Below, in pieces: positions 26,098 through 38,200 of a stretch of 64,000 nucleotides of DNA. Each line of letters opens with the position of its first letter. The stretch's first letter is position 1. A model generated the notes under the pieces. It was not told where the DNA came from. It did not search any database and worked only from the letters and a program-made list of their open reading frames with translations. This stretch comes from Pseudoscleropodium purum (taxonomy: Eukaryota > Streptophyta > Bryopsida > Hypnales > Brachytheciaceae): positions 45,932,243-45,996,242 of the forward strand of contig OZ017796.1 of NCBI GenBank assembly GCA_963969395.1, given 5' to 3'. The translations under genes were made by a program, and so were the position numbers.

Positions 26098-26922
26098 CTA
26101 CACGTGATTTCTAATCCTGTTGTAATCAAGATGTATATTAGTAATAACAAAAATGACAAAAATGACTTCAAAAATCGTATTGTTTCTTCAAAAATCATAT
26201 TGAAGTGTATAAAATGTTTGGATTCAAAAGTTTTGAATCTATTACTTTTAAGCCAATTTTTTACTAGGCATTTGAAGAAGTGAATATCTATCTAATATTG
26301 GTTCATGAAGTTTTATCTATTTTAAAAAGACAAACTCTAGATGACATGCCAAAAACAATCCAAACAATTTAGACTAGACTTATAAAGCTTGAAACATTGT
26401 TGCAACATTGGAAAAAAATGACTTCTATGAATTAGGAGCCATGATTTTTAGATAATAGAGTAGAAGCCATTGTTTGTACCCATACTATTGTAGAAGGTTG
26501 AGTGCTATGTATTACCAAAAAAGTATTGTACATAAGTGGAATTGAAGCACGATTGCATGGCCTATTTAAAGTGAATGTTTTTGAAAGAAATATTTGGGGA
26601 CTACATGCGCATTGACCTATAATTCAAATGTGAAGTGCTTTTATAGAAACTCGTTAGTCTTTTGGATGGAGTAGTAAACACATGAAAAAACATTTGAGAG
26701 TGCATCACACATTTTGAAGCACTTTGGAATGGTAGAGAGCTAATCGAAAAGGTTCAAATTATTTGTATGATGGTTGGGAACAAGATGATCCTGAAGATCG
26801 ATTTTCGATTTTCTACAACACACATTGACAATATCCATCTAGGTTAAGAGACAAGCATGATAGCATACCTATTATGCTTCGAAGACCATACACAAGAAAA
26901 ACCTTACTAGTACCTATAACTG
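26098..26922 (+). pseudogene. degenerate coding remnant left of the 13-kb element
   Basis: Readable plus-strand protein fragments with stops occur near 26660-26900, for example SNYLYDGWEQDDPEDRFSIF followed by LRDKHDSIPIMLRRPYTRKT. They look like the C-terminal end of a transposon-type protein in decay. I cannot assign a family. Confidence 0.3.
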
Positions 26923-26944
26923 ATATTTAACTAATTATGGACAA
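26923..26944 (+). repeat. left terminal inverted repeat of the 13-kb element
   Basis: A 22-bp perfect match to the reverse complement of 40063-40084. Continues as a near match through 26955 (ATCCATAGTCC) when the right-end 18-bp duplication is skipped. The first palindrome copy begins only 19 bp further in. Confidence 0.85.
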
Positions 26945-27124
26945 ATCCATAGTCCAGAAATATATCGGCCGTCAGCCGATATAGTCGAATGCATAGATTT
27001 GTGTGTCATAAGCAATGAACAGAAATGGACGCAACCACTAAACAAACCAAAGTACCACAACACACGGCAAGTTATTGAGTTCAGAGCCTACAATTAGTAG
27101 TTAAATGAATAATTTCATAAGCTC

Positions 27125-28362
27125 CTATGCTGTGTCCAAATTTGGAACAAAGTATCGGCTGGCGCCTGATACTGCCAACCGATTCCTAACATCATTCTCT
27201 AAAGCACCTAGATCTATGAAAGTGTTTGCACTACGTAAACTATGAAAATCGACTATGGCAGCCATCTGTAAGATGAAGAGCAACAAATGCTCCTCCTTAA
27301 ACCATGAGTCCATCCGATCCAACTGAATTGCTCGTATCAGCTGGCAGCCGATATCCCCCCCAGAAAACTCCAGAGAACAGGTCTTGAAGTGAAGAGGCAG
27401 TCGATTCGATAATACTGGCGTTGACAATAAAACAGTTCAAATTTGTGAATAAGGTAAAGGGGACGAGATTGGAAGGTATTCAAGCCCCCCCCGATTCCAC
27501 TCTGCAAGGGTATCGGCTGGCGGCCGACACCATGTAGGGCAAATCACCAGAATATCCCATTCCAGTTTGGCTTCCCGTACTTGATTGACTGTGCAACCTC
27601 ATAGTGTAATTGTCCCGGTCTGATTGCACCTTTCATGTATTCCGAGATTGACTCATGCTCGTGCATGGGATAAATGAATGGAATAATATCCGTTGAAATG
27701 TTTGGAATAACTCTACTAATATTCGGGAAATTGAGATCCCCCGTAAATGGTAGCGGAATATAGCACGCCGGATCCGGCGTCCTCCTGAGCGAAAGCGGGC
27801 ACACATCCACCATGAGCACTTGGTCCGTGAAGCATGTCATCCTGGATGGTCTCTTAGTGTGAAGTATTGAGAGCATTTTGTAGCACCACGGGAAATTCTG
27901 GCTATCTACACAGTACTCTCTGCCATAAACGAACGCTAGGTTGTCTTTGACATGTTTTGGAAGCAAGTGCGCAAGCAGAGGCCTAGGATCTACTATTGGC
28001 ATCCTGGACCAAATTCCTACGTGGAACTTTTCAAACAATATCATGAACATTGCAACTAGCCCTGGCCTTTTAATGACATTTCTGTGCGGGTCCGACTTGT
28101 CCACCGCGATATTCGGGTCGAGATAACAAAGTAGTCCCGTGACGCATAGAACCACACATTTCTTGAACGACTGTGGATGGCCCACGTTGGACTCCTGAAC
28201 AGAACATGAGTTAGTAGCTACAAGATTATACAACATCAACATCCACTGAAAGAAGGCAAGCCAGTTGATATCGGCTGGCAGCCGATACTGCGGCCTGACA
28301 CACGACAGCAGCCAATAATTCATATTGAGAAACAAACAAAAGGTGCCAGATAGATTGTGCAC
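27125..28362 (-). pseudogene. FCP1-like HAD-family pseudo-phosphatase (copy 1)
   Basis: The main exon begins at an AG acceptor near 28193 (ESNVGHPQSFKK) and runs to a stop at 27544; a further in-element open frame continues to about 27125. The fold reads KCVVLCVTGLLCY, RPGLVAMFMILFEKFHVGIW, FVYGREYC and TDQVLMVDVCPLSLRR. This is the order of FCP1/SCP-type HAD phosphatases: the strand with the catalytic DxDG(T/V)L motif, then RPGL..F, then a late ..(V/I)DD.. strand. The nucleophile motif here is LCVTG, without either Asp, and the late motif is MVDVCP. The protein should therefore lack phosphatase activity. A palindrome copy (28269) sits in the probable intron upstream and others follow the stop. 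Confidence 0.55.
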
Positions 28363-28645
28363 AGATGAGTGAATGCCTGCACCTACATTATTGCGATCAC
28401 TTGATTAGAATGACCAAGACCTAATGCTGAAACTCTCAAAGGAAACATTTGAATGCTTTGAGAGTGAGTGTCCCATGCGCAAGCTTTAGGAAAAATCGGA
28501 CTGAAATGCCTTCATTACAAGAAAATTGATTAATCAATACAAAAGAAAATAATGTACACAAAAGATGTAGTCTCTAGACATCCTCCTTTATCTACAGAGA
28601 ATATATACAATCTACACAAAAATGTGTCGGTTGGCAGCCGATACA

Positions 28646-29460
28646 CTACGCCTCCTCCATTAGGACCCGTGGGCTAGGAATTCCTATGGCCTGCAGCTCC
28701 TCCAGTGAATATGGCACCTCGAATCCCTTTTGATATGGCGGTGTCACATTCACGAATTGATTATGAAGAGGAGAGCCCGGCATACAGCGTGCACTCCCAA
28801 CTGAAGAGTTCTTTTGACAGAACTCTGGGACCGTGAGTCCCGAAGACAAAAACCGTTCAATGAACGGGATGAGCTTCGCCTGGAGATAAGGCAATTTTCT
28901 ATCCTTCAGTGAACCCTCCGAATACATAGTAACCGGAGGTGGATGAATCACACTATATGGTTGATTCAAAACGTTCCGATAGGGCTCGTGATCCACGATC
29001 AATGAGTTGCTGATCGTGGCCCCATTATCGTATAAGGAGGATGACCCGAGAATCCTTGCAAGACGCTTCAGAAAAATTGGTTGTGTGGGATTTTGAGGGT
29101 CTCGATAAACACTCTCGTCACAATACTCCTATTCAAAAGCCAGGTAATCGTCTCCGATATCCGGCGCCATCCATTTCAGGTTATGAAGACGCTGCTTAAG
29201 AGTCTTCTTGAGTAAATGCGACCAATAAACGATCTGAATGTCCTGACCCTTACAGAACCTGATGAACTCCTGAAGACCTGGTCGAGCTCTTACTTGCGAG
29301 CTCTGATGTATACTTTTCCCTTTTAAAATGAGGGGCTCATAGAAGAGCAGAGTTCCCTGAACCTCAAGGAAAAGAAACAACTTCGGAGTCGCTACCTGAG
29401 ACGGGCCAGCACTAGACGTGTTCCCTGCCCTTTCTTCTAGAGCTGGTTTGTCACACTTCT
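28646..29460 (-). pseudogene. FCP1-like HAD-family pseudo-phosphatase (copy 2)
   Basis: One frame can be read from about 29460 to the stop near 28646, broken by two TAG codons (about 29450 and 29130). It encodes KLFLFLEVQGTLLFY, RARPGLQEFIRFCKGQDIQI, VYWSHLLKKTLKQRL and later NSLIVDHEPYRNVLNQPYSV. This matches the FCP1/TIM50 pattern (DLDGTL; RPGL.EFL; IVD..P......NPxN). As in its neighbour, the two catalytic Asp are replaced, here by Glu and Gln in LEVQGTLL. The late Asp of LIVDHEP is kept. A palindrome copy follows the stop immediately (28625). Substrate and role are unknown; pseudo-phosphatases usually act as binding proteins. Confidence 0.6.
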
Positions 29461-29808
29461 ACCCACCTTCAGACGCGGTGGCGGGGAATTTCTCAGAAGT
29501 TTTGGAGTCATCATCTGCATTGCAAAACGAAATACATAGAGCATGAGAAGCAATGAACTTGGGTACATGACAAAACATTCATGCACCGTATCGGCTGGCA
29601 GCCGACACAGTCCATAAGTACTCTAGTCTGCCGAGATGAAGGCTCCTACTAACAAGTCTACGTACAAGTCTGAGCCAGGCAGTGCTACGTATACATGAGC
29701 TATTTTAGATACTCTACAAACATCGTGGAGCATGTCTATCGCCTACGAACCTCCAGTCTGAGCCCGCCTCTGAGATCGAGCGGGAGACATCGCTTCATTT
29801 GGGAAGTC

Positions 29809-32800
29809 CTATTCCCGAGCCGCCGCGCCACCGTCTTCCTCGTCACTCGGTCGTTTCCGCTTTTGTTGAACCCGAGTTGACCTCCGCGAGTCCACCGACT
29901 CCGACTCCTTTTCGAGCGTGGCCCCCTTGCTTCTTCCCCGTCGTGGTTCAGGCGGGGAAACCACCATGGGTGTCGGCTGGTAGCTGATACTAATGTCAGC
30001 TGTAGTAGCCGGGCGGCCCATTGCAGTGACTCCCACTTGAGGCTCTGTCGCAGGACTGACCACTGGAGCCTGTGGAATCTTGCGAATCTCCTCTGACGGT
30101 GGCTGAACGTGCAAGTCCACGACCATTGCGACCGATGAATTTTCCGGTTGGAGCATCCCGAGCGGCTCCAAATTTGGAGCCGGGGGGAGATTGAGAGAAC
30201 GCCGCGGAGATGAAGGACTTCGTTGCCGCTGCCTTCGAATGAGTGTCTCTTCCGGGGTGCCATCACTGTCTGAGTCAATCAGAAACGTCTGAATTGCTGG
30301 TAGCTCCTGAGACTGACCCTGCGGCGGTCTCCGCGCTGCCGCGCCACCGGGAGTCTCCGTCAGATTGAGGGTTGAGATCGGCCGCGGTTGCTGATGTGAT
30401 GCCGCAGGCGACACTTGCTCCGATCTGCTTGCGCCCCCCCGGTCTGTCAGCGCAGGCGTCCCCGAAGAAGGTCCCAAGGAAGCCGAGGAGACGAGGTTCA
30501 TTCCCCTCACACGTTCCGTGGCCTTCTGCAATCCGTCCTCCTCCCAAACGAACTCCATGACGGCCCGCCCATTCCTCTACAAACCCATGGAGTACAAGTG
30601 AGTAACATGTTGTATCGGCTGCCAGTCGACAGGATTTCACTTCCTTTGAACAATGCAAATGTGAGGAAGGGATAAGAAAACTTACCAGAGCGATCTTCGT
30701 GATGTTCCCGCCCCCCCAGATGTTGATGACAGTGGCATCCTTGGATTTTAGGGTCGGCATCATCAATTTCTTTAGAAGTCCATGACCAACCCCGCACATC
30801 CCACCATTCCAGTCGACCTCGCCCTCAACGTCAACATTGAACCAGTCGGGCGCCTTGTTGATCCCAGTGAAGTGCTTGAAGACCGGGAAAATACTGGACC
30901 TGTCCTTAGGCTTCGGGAAGGTCAAGGACAGAGTGACCAAAGGCATGGATTCAATCTCCGCCTTCTGAAAGCCTCCATGGGGAGATGGTTGATAGTACAC
31001 CGAATGGTAGTACCTGGAGGACGAGGACGAGTACGAGGCCATCGCGACAGAATCTCGAAAACGCGAGTTCCCGATAAGGAACATTGGTAGGGGGATGTAC
31101 GCTTCGGTCTCTTCGATATTCGGACCGTCTACCTCAAGGATTTCAGCGGCCAATGCTAGATCGAGTAGATCGTTCTTGTTCACTGGAACCGGTTCCCCCA
31201 TATCTATATACCCAAAGAGGACAATGAATTTTTTGTCCTCGGGTTCCAGCGCCATATTCCCCTTCGATTGACGGACGAAGTTGACCACCTCAGGAATACT
31301 CTCTCCGACATAGCATTCGTATTTCAGGTCGGCGGACTTCGCACGCGTCGGAGGCATTTCGACTTTGGCGTAGTTCACCAACGTCGTGAAGAAGACCCCC
31401 GGTGCCTTGCCATCCTTCGACTTGTCCGTCGTTGGATTCATAGGGTTCACTCGCCCCTTCAACCAGTTGTTGGCATCCGTGAACTTCATCATGTCCTTCC
31501 AGACGTTTCGGACTACGGCCGCTGAGTACCCCTCCTTTTCAGCGAGCTCCATCCAATCCTCGTCAGTATATGGGGTCCAATTCTGGTCCTTGCAGGGAAG
31601 GGGATGCTTCTTCTTGGTCCACATGATCTCGTTCATGACGATTCTGTCCAGCTTTTTGTCCTTGCACCAGTCGAAGAGAGTGATCTTCCCCGAGGACTTG
31701 GCCTTCGCGGTGTTCTTGATGCTCACGCGAAGTGCAACGATCTCCCGCCCTAGCTCACACAGATCCAAATCCCGAAGCCCCAACGTTGGCGTGAGATCCG
31801 TTTTGGTGATGTGAGTGAGCAGCTTCCGATTAACGAGGAGATTCGGCACAGTCCCATCATCTCCAATAAGCTCCCCGTTCTCCCACGCATCGAAGACCTC
31901 TGTCCATAGCACCCAGGTGGTCTCCTTGATGAAGATGAGGGGCAACTTGGAGGACACCTTCTCATCCACGAAGTGCGCCATCACCTTCAGCTTCGCAGCC
32001 TAGAGGAGTTCCACCGTAATGTTTAGAACATGCGAGAATGGTATCGGCTGCCAGCCGATACATAATATATTAATCAAAAGGGAGAAAAAAATAAAGGTGC
32101 GTGGGAATTACCTCAAATGCTGCTGACGGCTTTCCACCTCCACGATGTGGCTCTGGGCACCCCGCCTGCACCCACGCCGCTCTTCCCATCTCTGCGCAGG
32201 ATCTGAAGGTCTCCTTTGCCACTTTCTCCGCGATGTTGAGATTGAGGGCATTGGAGACTCTGACGAGTGTGTCCGGGTTTCTACTGAATATCGGAATGAC
32301 CTCGAACTCCAGGAGGTCGGTTTTGGCTTCAGAGCCGTCCGGATATTGCTCGGTCAATTCTTGACAGGCCGTCACTGTGTGTTGCCCACCAATGATATAC
32401 TAGTGGACATTTGGTGCCTTCCACCACGGCATTGAGATGCCGTCGACAACAACAGTCTGTTCCTTCCCGGGACACTCGTCCATCACGGCGTCTAGCCCTT
32501 TGTCCGTTGGCAGTGGAGCCCGCTTCAGAGGAATCCCATGGATTTCCGGCTTCTTCCTGATGGACCCGTATCCCTTGTACATGGTCTTCACCTAAATTGA
32601 GAGAAGGCCAAAATATTATAGACCAGCTACAGATGTCGGTTGCCAGCCGATACATTATATGGAAAGATAAAAACCAGTAAAGGATGGAAGTGATCGTCGA
32701 ATTACCTGGCCAAGTCAGTCCTTTGCAATCTTCCGGTACTTCAACTCGTCCGGTGCAATGTGGAATTTGTCCGAGTGAATGACCCCCGGAAGACGCTGCT

Positions 32801-33540
32801 TTTTGTAAGGAAACGCGTGTAAGAGCCCCGTTTCCAACGCGTGGTAAATAGCGTTCACCTCGTTCTCCTTCGTCTTGGTTGTGGGATGATTTCCACGCCG
32901 GAGTGCCTCGTCAAGTGTCAGCTTCAGCGGTTTGTTGGGGTCATCCCTGGCCTTCGCTTTTCTCTTCGGTTTGCTGGGTGACCCGGTCTCCTGCAGATCA
33001 GTAGCAGCGACTTCAGTCACTCTCGCCGCCACTTGTTTCCTTGCCGAGGGTACCTTTTTCTTCCCCTTTTCCAACTCACGAGCGATGAACGCATTGTGTT
33101 CATCGCGCTCTATCTTCAAGCACTCACAGCCCTGGATGAGCTCCTCTGCACTGGACGGCATGTTTCCCTCGAACGTCATGCCCATCGACATTGACTTCTC
33201 TCCACAGACCTCCTCCGTGCACTTGTTCACCGGCAACTCCACCGCGAAATAATCGGCAACTCCATCCGTGCTTCCCAGTGGCATCAAGCATATCATGACG
33301 TGCACGAAATCGCCAACAACCATGACGGACAATACACTTCCTTTGCCAGGGGTCATGTTCCCTTTCAGCTTGAAGGAGCATACAATCTCCACTGTCGTGT
33401 CGGGTAACTGCCTCCAACACAGACCCCATTCTTGGATGGCCTCGATCACTCGCCATGTTGCCCTCGGTGGATACCCGTCTCCCAATATCCGAGAGTTTGG
33501 GATTTGCTCACCCAGAAGGCGGGCCAAGAGAGTCGATTTC
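29809..33540 (-). pseudogene. ParB-fold and DNA-methyltransferase-like fusion gene
   Basis: Four exons join in phase: 33540-32706, 32591-32112, 31999-30686 and 30576-29809. The three introns are 109-114 bp and each has a central palindrome. At least one upstream exon is missing, because 33540 follows an AG acceptor in mid-codon. Exon 2 holds YIIGGQHTVTACQEL, resembling the ParB/sulfiredoxin-fold core (xIxGxHRxxA). The end of exon 3 plus the start of exon 4 read ATVINIWGGGNITKIAL, then RNGRAVMEFVWEEDGLQKA. That resembles motif I and the following strand of beta-class N4/N6 DNA methyltransferases (VLDPFxGSGTT..AA..GR..IG.E). No DPPY-type catalytic motif is visible, so methylation activity is doubtful. 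Exon 4 ends in a basic, Ser/Pro-rich tail (VQQKRKRPSDEED). Two in-frame stops are present: TGA near 32717 and TAG near 32398. Confidence 0.6.
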
Positions 33541-34074
33541 CTACAGAACAATACAATTGAGTTCTCAGTACACTCACACTATGCACCTTCACTTTGTGCA
33601 TCCCCTATATTGGCTGCCAACCGATACAACCTCTCAATCCGTAAACCCTACCGTCGGAAGACATTTCTAGAAATTCCTAAGTCAACCGTCCCGGGATCAT
33701 ATCGGCTGCCAGCCGACATAGCTTAAGCTCAGGCTCCTAGTGAGTGCTGCAATGTATGTCGGCTGCCAACCGATATAGCAAGTAATAGGTGCCTCAAAAT
33801 CTCAATGGCTATCCTATATGATATAGCAAATGACAGTGTATCGGCTGGCAGCCGATACATGTAGTGAAAAGTACCTCTCAGTCGCCAAATCGGAGAACGC
33901 CATCGCCAATGGACTCTGTCGCTTATTGGCTGCTGAAGATGACTTGTCGGCTGTTGAAAAAACACGCTTGCCTCGCTCTCCTTCACTGTCGGCTGGCCAG
34001 AAATGCGTATCGGCTGCTGCTTTGCTTTGCGAGGGGATGTCAGCTGCAAGCCAGACTGAAGGAGGGAGAATGGC

Positions 34075-34200
34075 AGAGTGAGAGTGAGTGAGGTTGAGAG
34101 TGAGTGAGGCTGAGAGTGAGTGAGAATGAGAGTGAGTGAGGCTGAGAGTGAGTGAGAGTGAGTGAGAGTGAGAGTGAGTGACAAAGAGAGAGCAGGAGAC
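34075..34200 (+). repeat. GAGTGA-type microsatellite
   Basis: Imperfect (GAGAGTGAGTGAGGCT)n and (GAGTGA)n are repeated for about 120 bp. It makes spurious Ser/Leu-rich open frames on the minus strand. It separates the minus-strand cargo genes from the plus-strand gene. Confidence 0.85.
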
Positions 34201-35022
34201 GCAAATGGCAAATGAGAGAAAATGAAAGTGGCCAGGGGTGTATACCTCCTAAATCCTCGGCTGCCAACCGGTAGGCGCAGTCATGACAAACCGAGTCCGT
34301 TCTTCCATAAATTTCATCCATCGCAGGTTTTCATCTGTTAGCATGTACTCCACATCCAGCAAAGTACATGGAAGTTACGAACACTCATTGCAGAGATGCG
34401 TACGTTTCCCAACACGCTCTCCCGATGCACGGACTTGTCTCTCTTGCAATCACCACAACTTCATCCTCTTCCAGATTCAAATTTCAGGCGCCAAATTCAG
34501 TTTCAAGCTTGCTCACCTAGGATCAGATCTTGGAGGACTTCCATTTTCATTTTCATTTGCCCCACACACGCACTCAGAGCGTCCAAGAACCGTCAGGGAA
34601 TTGCAGTGGCTTGTTGTGGAATGTTGATGAGGGATGCAACGTGACAGGGAATTCAATAGACCTCAGTTCAGTGTAGCATTGAGTAGTCTCCGGGTTCAGG
34701 AAGCGCTCTTCGACAGTTGTTATTTGGCGTTTAGGCTTACGTAGGATTTGCAGTGGGATTTGAATTGCTCCAAGCTCTGGATGGAATTGCAGTAGGATTC
34801 TAATTGCAGTAGTAGTCAGGAGCATTCTCAGAAATTAGTTGCCTCACAGAGGTTCAGGATTTCCTATTCGGTTGCACATGTGTTTCCATTTCATTATTTT
34901 TACTGGTCAGAGCATCTGTGGACAGTGCCTAGAGCATAGGAAGCGCAAAATCTAGCTTCGTGCATGATCCCCAAAGTTCTACCTGTACAGTCCTGCCTCT
35001 GTGCTTTGCCGTACGGACAGTG

Positions 35023-35172
35023 GTATCGGTTGCCAGCCAATACCAATTTCTGTACTAGGAAGGTCGTAAAGCACCAGGTACACAGACGTATCGGCTGCCA
35101 GCCGATACCAATTTCTGTACCAGGAAGGTCGTGAAGCACCAAGTACACAAACGTATCGGCTGCCAGCTGATA
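35023..35172 (+). promoter_or_regulatory. 65-bp tandem repeat with palindrome, upstream of the DUF7869-like gene
   Basis: Two full 65-bp units (35023-35087 and 35088-35152) and a partial third each begin with the 19-bp palindrome, followed by CCAATTTCTGTACYAGGAAG. The array ends about 60 bp before the ATG at 35233. The position makes it a candidate promoter/operator of the transposase-like gene, which is inference. Confidence 0.6.
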
Positions 35173-35232
35173 AGGTCATCACGGGTCTGACAGAGATTCC
35201 GACATTGTAGGTTCTGACTCCGATTTCAAATC

Positions 35233-38200
35233 ATGAGTGGATCTGATGACTGGACATCGGGTGCGAATCCTATTGAGGCATTCATGAAAAATGGAGGCTC
35301 GGAAAGACTGAAAATGCAGAAGGGAGTTGTTGTGGCTCTTACATTGGAAGGATTATACTACTCCGGAAGGGCGGTCGTAGAAAGGGTGGTGAGTCGCGAT
35401 CCCTACCTCGTACGCGTTCATGTCCTAGACGTTCCAAATAACCTCGATATGCCTCTTCCGTTTCCTGAGGGAGACATGGTGTTCCTGCGACACTGCCCGG
35501 GAAGGTCAATCGTGTGGGAGGCAGAGAACATCTATCCCCATGCAGAGTCTGAAGGGTCTTCTTCTACTGGTGTCGGCCGGCAGCCGATACAAGTGGTCAC
35601 AGATGAAAAACCCATACAACAATTCCTGTCACTCACTGTCAATATGGATGTCTCACTACTACAGACTGTGGGCACGGATCTGCTATATGCTGGTGTAGGT
35701 ACAATTGTACAATGCTCTCCGAAGGGTTATTGGGAAGGCTTTTGCGTTCCACACAGCTTCTTCCTCGTTGTGAAGCTACTGCACGTCGTCGATGATTTCC
35801 AGGATCAGAGTGCTTATTGCGAGATTCCTGAATTCATGACACTCAAACGCTGTGTTGGATTCAAAATACTCTGGAGTGGTTATAAGGTCAGACCAATCGA
35901 GACCTCCGTCCCAATAACCAAGGTTGTCGGCTGCCAGCCGACAGGAGAACCTGCGACCCATTTCATGCAGGCTCAAGTCGATGGTAACTACGAGAGTGGT
36001 GGGAGTTCGAACGATGTATAGGTAGAATTATGTGATCCGGGAACACAGCGAGTACTTCCTACTGCATCAGATGAAGACGAGCGAGATGATAGGCTCTATT
36101 CGTCCGACGATGACAACCGCGGGTCTGCAGAGGATCACTGCGATGTTCATGGTTACAGTACCTCTGGCACTGCCGTGTCTGACACAAGTGTTGCTGACAA
36201 CATGGATCATTCGGACGCGTTTAGAGCTGATACTCAAAGTGGAGATAATGGCCATCCGGATGGAATGCAAGCTGGGCTTCCAATCCCAGATAGACCGCTC
36301 TGGAGAAATCAATACTGTGAACTTCTCAATGACGACTTCTCGGTTCTCGGAAGAGCCATGATCCAAGTCTGCCTACCAGATGAGGCCTGCGATGATGGCG
36401 TCCTGGGCGACACGGATGTCGGGGTCATGTTCGTATCGGACAATGACGAACTGCAAATGACAACCATGCGCTGGAGGCTCACACACACAAGGTTGGAGGG
36501 TGGAAGGCTACTATCTGAAATTGTCACGCTCTGCTCAGAGGTTGCTCTATTGAATGAGTCGGACGATAACGGAATGCAGGGGGTACCGAGGAATCCATAC
36601 CGCTCTGTGCGCAGAAGGGTGATTCCCAAGGATCACGAAAGCCAATCCAGGCTGCAAATGAAGACCTCGGAGACGGGGGTACGTAAGGTCAGCTCACAGA
36701 AGTGCTGTAAGCTTAGATGCTGCCAAATGTTTCCCTGGGAGGACACGAGGTCTATACGACGAAAGTTCTTCGCTTGCACATTCGAGAGTAGGAGGGAGGT
36801 AGCGTATGCGGTGCAGAGTCAACTTCATGTAGGGGTTATTCCAGGAAAAAAATTCATTACTCTTGCAAATACAGACGTCTGCGAGAACGCATGGTATATC
36901 ATTCACGGGGTATCGAGGTCGGCCTATCATATTTACAAGGCTGCGGCCGTGGGAGGATCCGTTAACGGCTCACATGGAAATGCGGGGGCCCGACGGCCAC
37001 GGCCACAAACAATCCAAGCTCAAGCAACCCTCAAAACGATCATCGACGACAATGCCGACAAAATGCCAAACGAGTTCAGAATGGTTGGAAATAAACGCGT
37101 CGACAATCTCAAGGTCCTCCCCTCTGCAATGAATTGGGATCACATGCGCGAACAAGTCAATTATGTAAGTCCATCATCTGCCTCTTCGTCTACAGTAGAA
37201 AAGTCCTTTTATCGGCTGCCAGCCAATACAATCATGTCTGGACTTTGAATGTAGAAGCCATTGATCTTTCCTTTCTATAGGCCGTCATTTGCAGTTCTGT
37301 CGGCTGCCAGCCGATACAACTCTATAGTCTTCCATGGAAACTCATCCATGAAGTCATGTTCTTCAGGTCAATGGAATATGCAATATGAAGCCGGTCTCGC
37401 AGTCTGCTATCAGCCGCCTTCGGAATGCTCATTTCAAAAACGTAGAGGTCAAGGCCGTAGGAAGCAATTTCTCAAAATGCACAGAATGTGACTTCCTGGT
37501 AGAGTTCATTGCAAAGTATCCAAGAGGTTGTGATGAGTGGCAGACCCTGGTCGACGACAGAGAGAGACATCTCAATTACCAGCGCGCTTGTAGAAATGTA
37601 TACAATGGATGGACCGCGCAGTCGGTGCAAAATCCATCAGAGTTCTTCTACATTATTCATGACAAAATGGACACCACAAAGACTGCCATTCCGAGGATGC
37701 AGGGCATCACCAAGGCCACCGCAGGGCTAGGGCAAATACCAATCTCATGTACTGGAATGCTCACACATGGACATGGAGATGGCGCATATGCACATTACTC
37801 CACATCACTCTGGCCTGGGGATTCAAATATCACAATTTCGTCCATCTGCAGGGTCCTCAGGGCCCTAGAACTACCACCTGTTCGGGAGTCCAAGATCCTC
37901 TTCTCAACTCCACCGCTAAACACCTTCTCGAGGCTCTGCTTCATGGGAAATTGAGATGCAACTCGTCAATCCCGCAGGCCTCGGACATGGTGATCGACGC
38001 AACGAGACCAGGACGACCTCAGGTCCCACTTCCGAGGAAACTGTTCTTGCAACTCGACAATTCAGCAAAGGACAACAAAAATCGATTCCTCATGGCTTTC
38101 TGCTCACTGCTCACTGCCAGGCGCATATTCAAGGAAGTTTCAGTGGGGTTCCTTATTGTCGGGCATACGCACGAGGACATTGATGCGCACTTCAGTTATC

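Noticed and set aside
34040..34321. Ser/Leu-rich minus-strand open frames
   Set aside because: Translation of the GAGTGA microsatellite.
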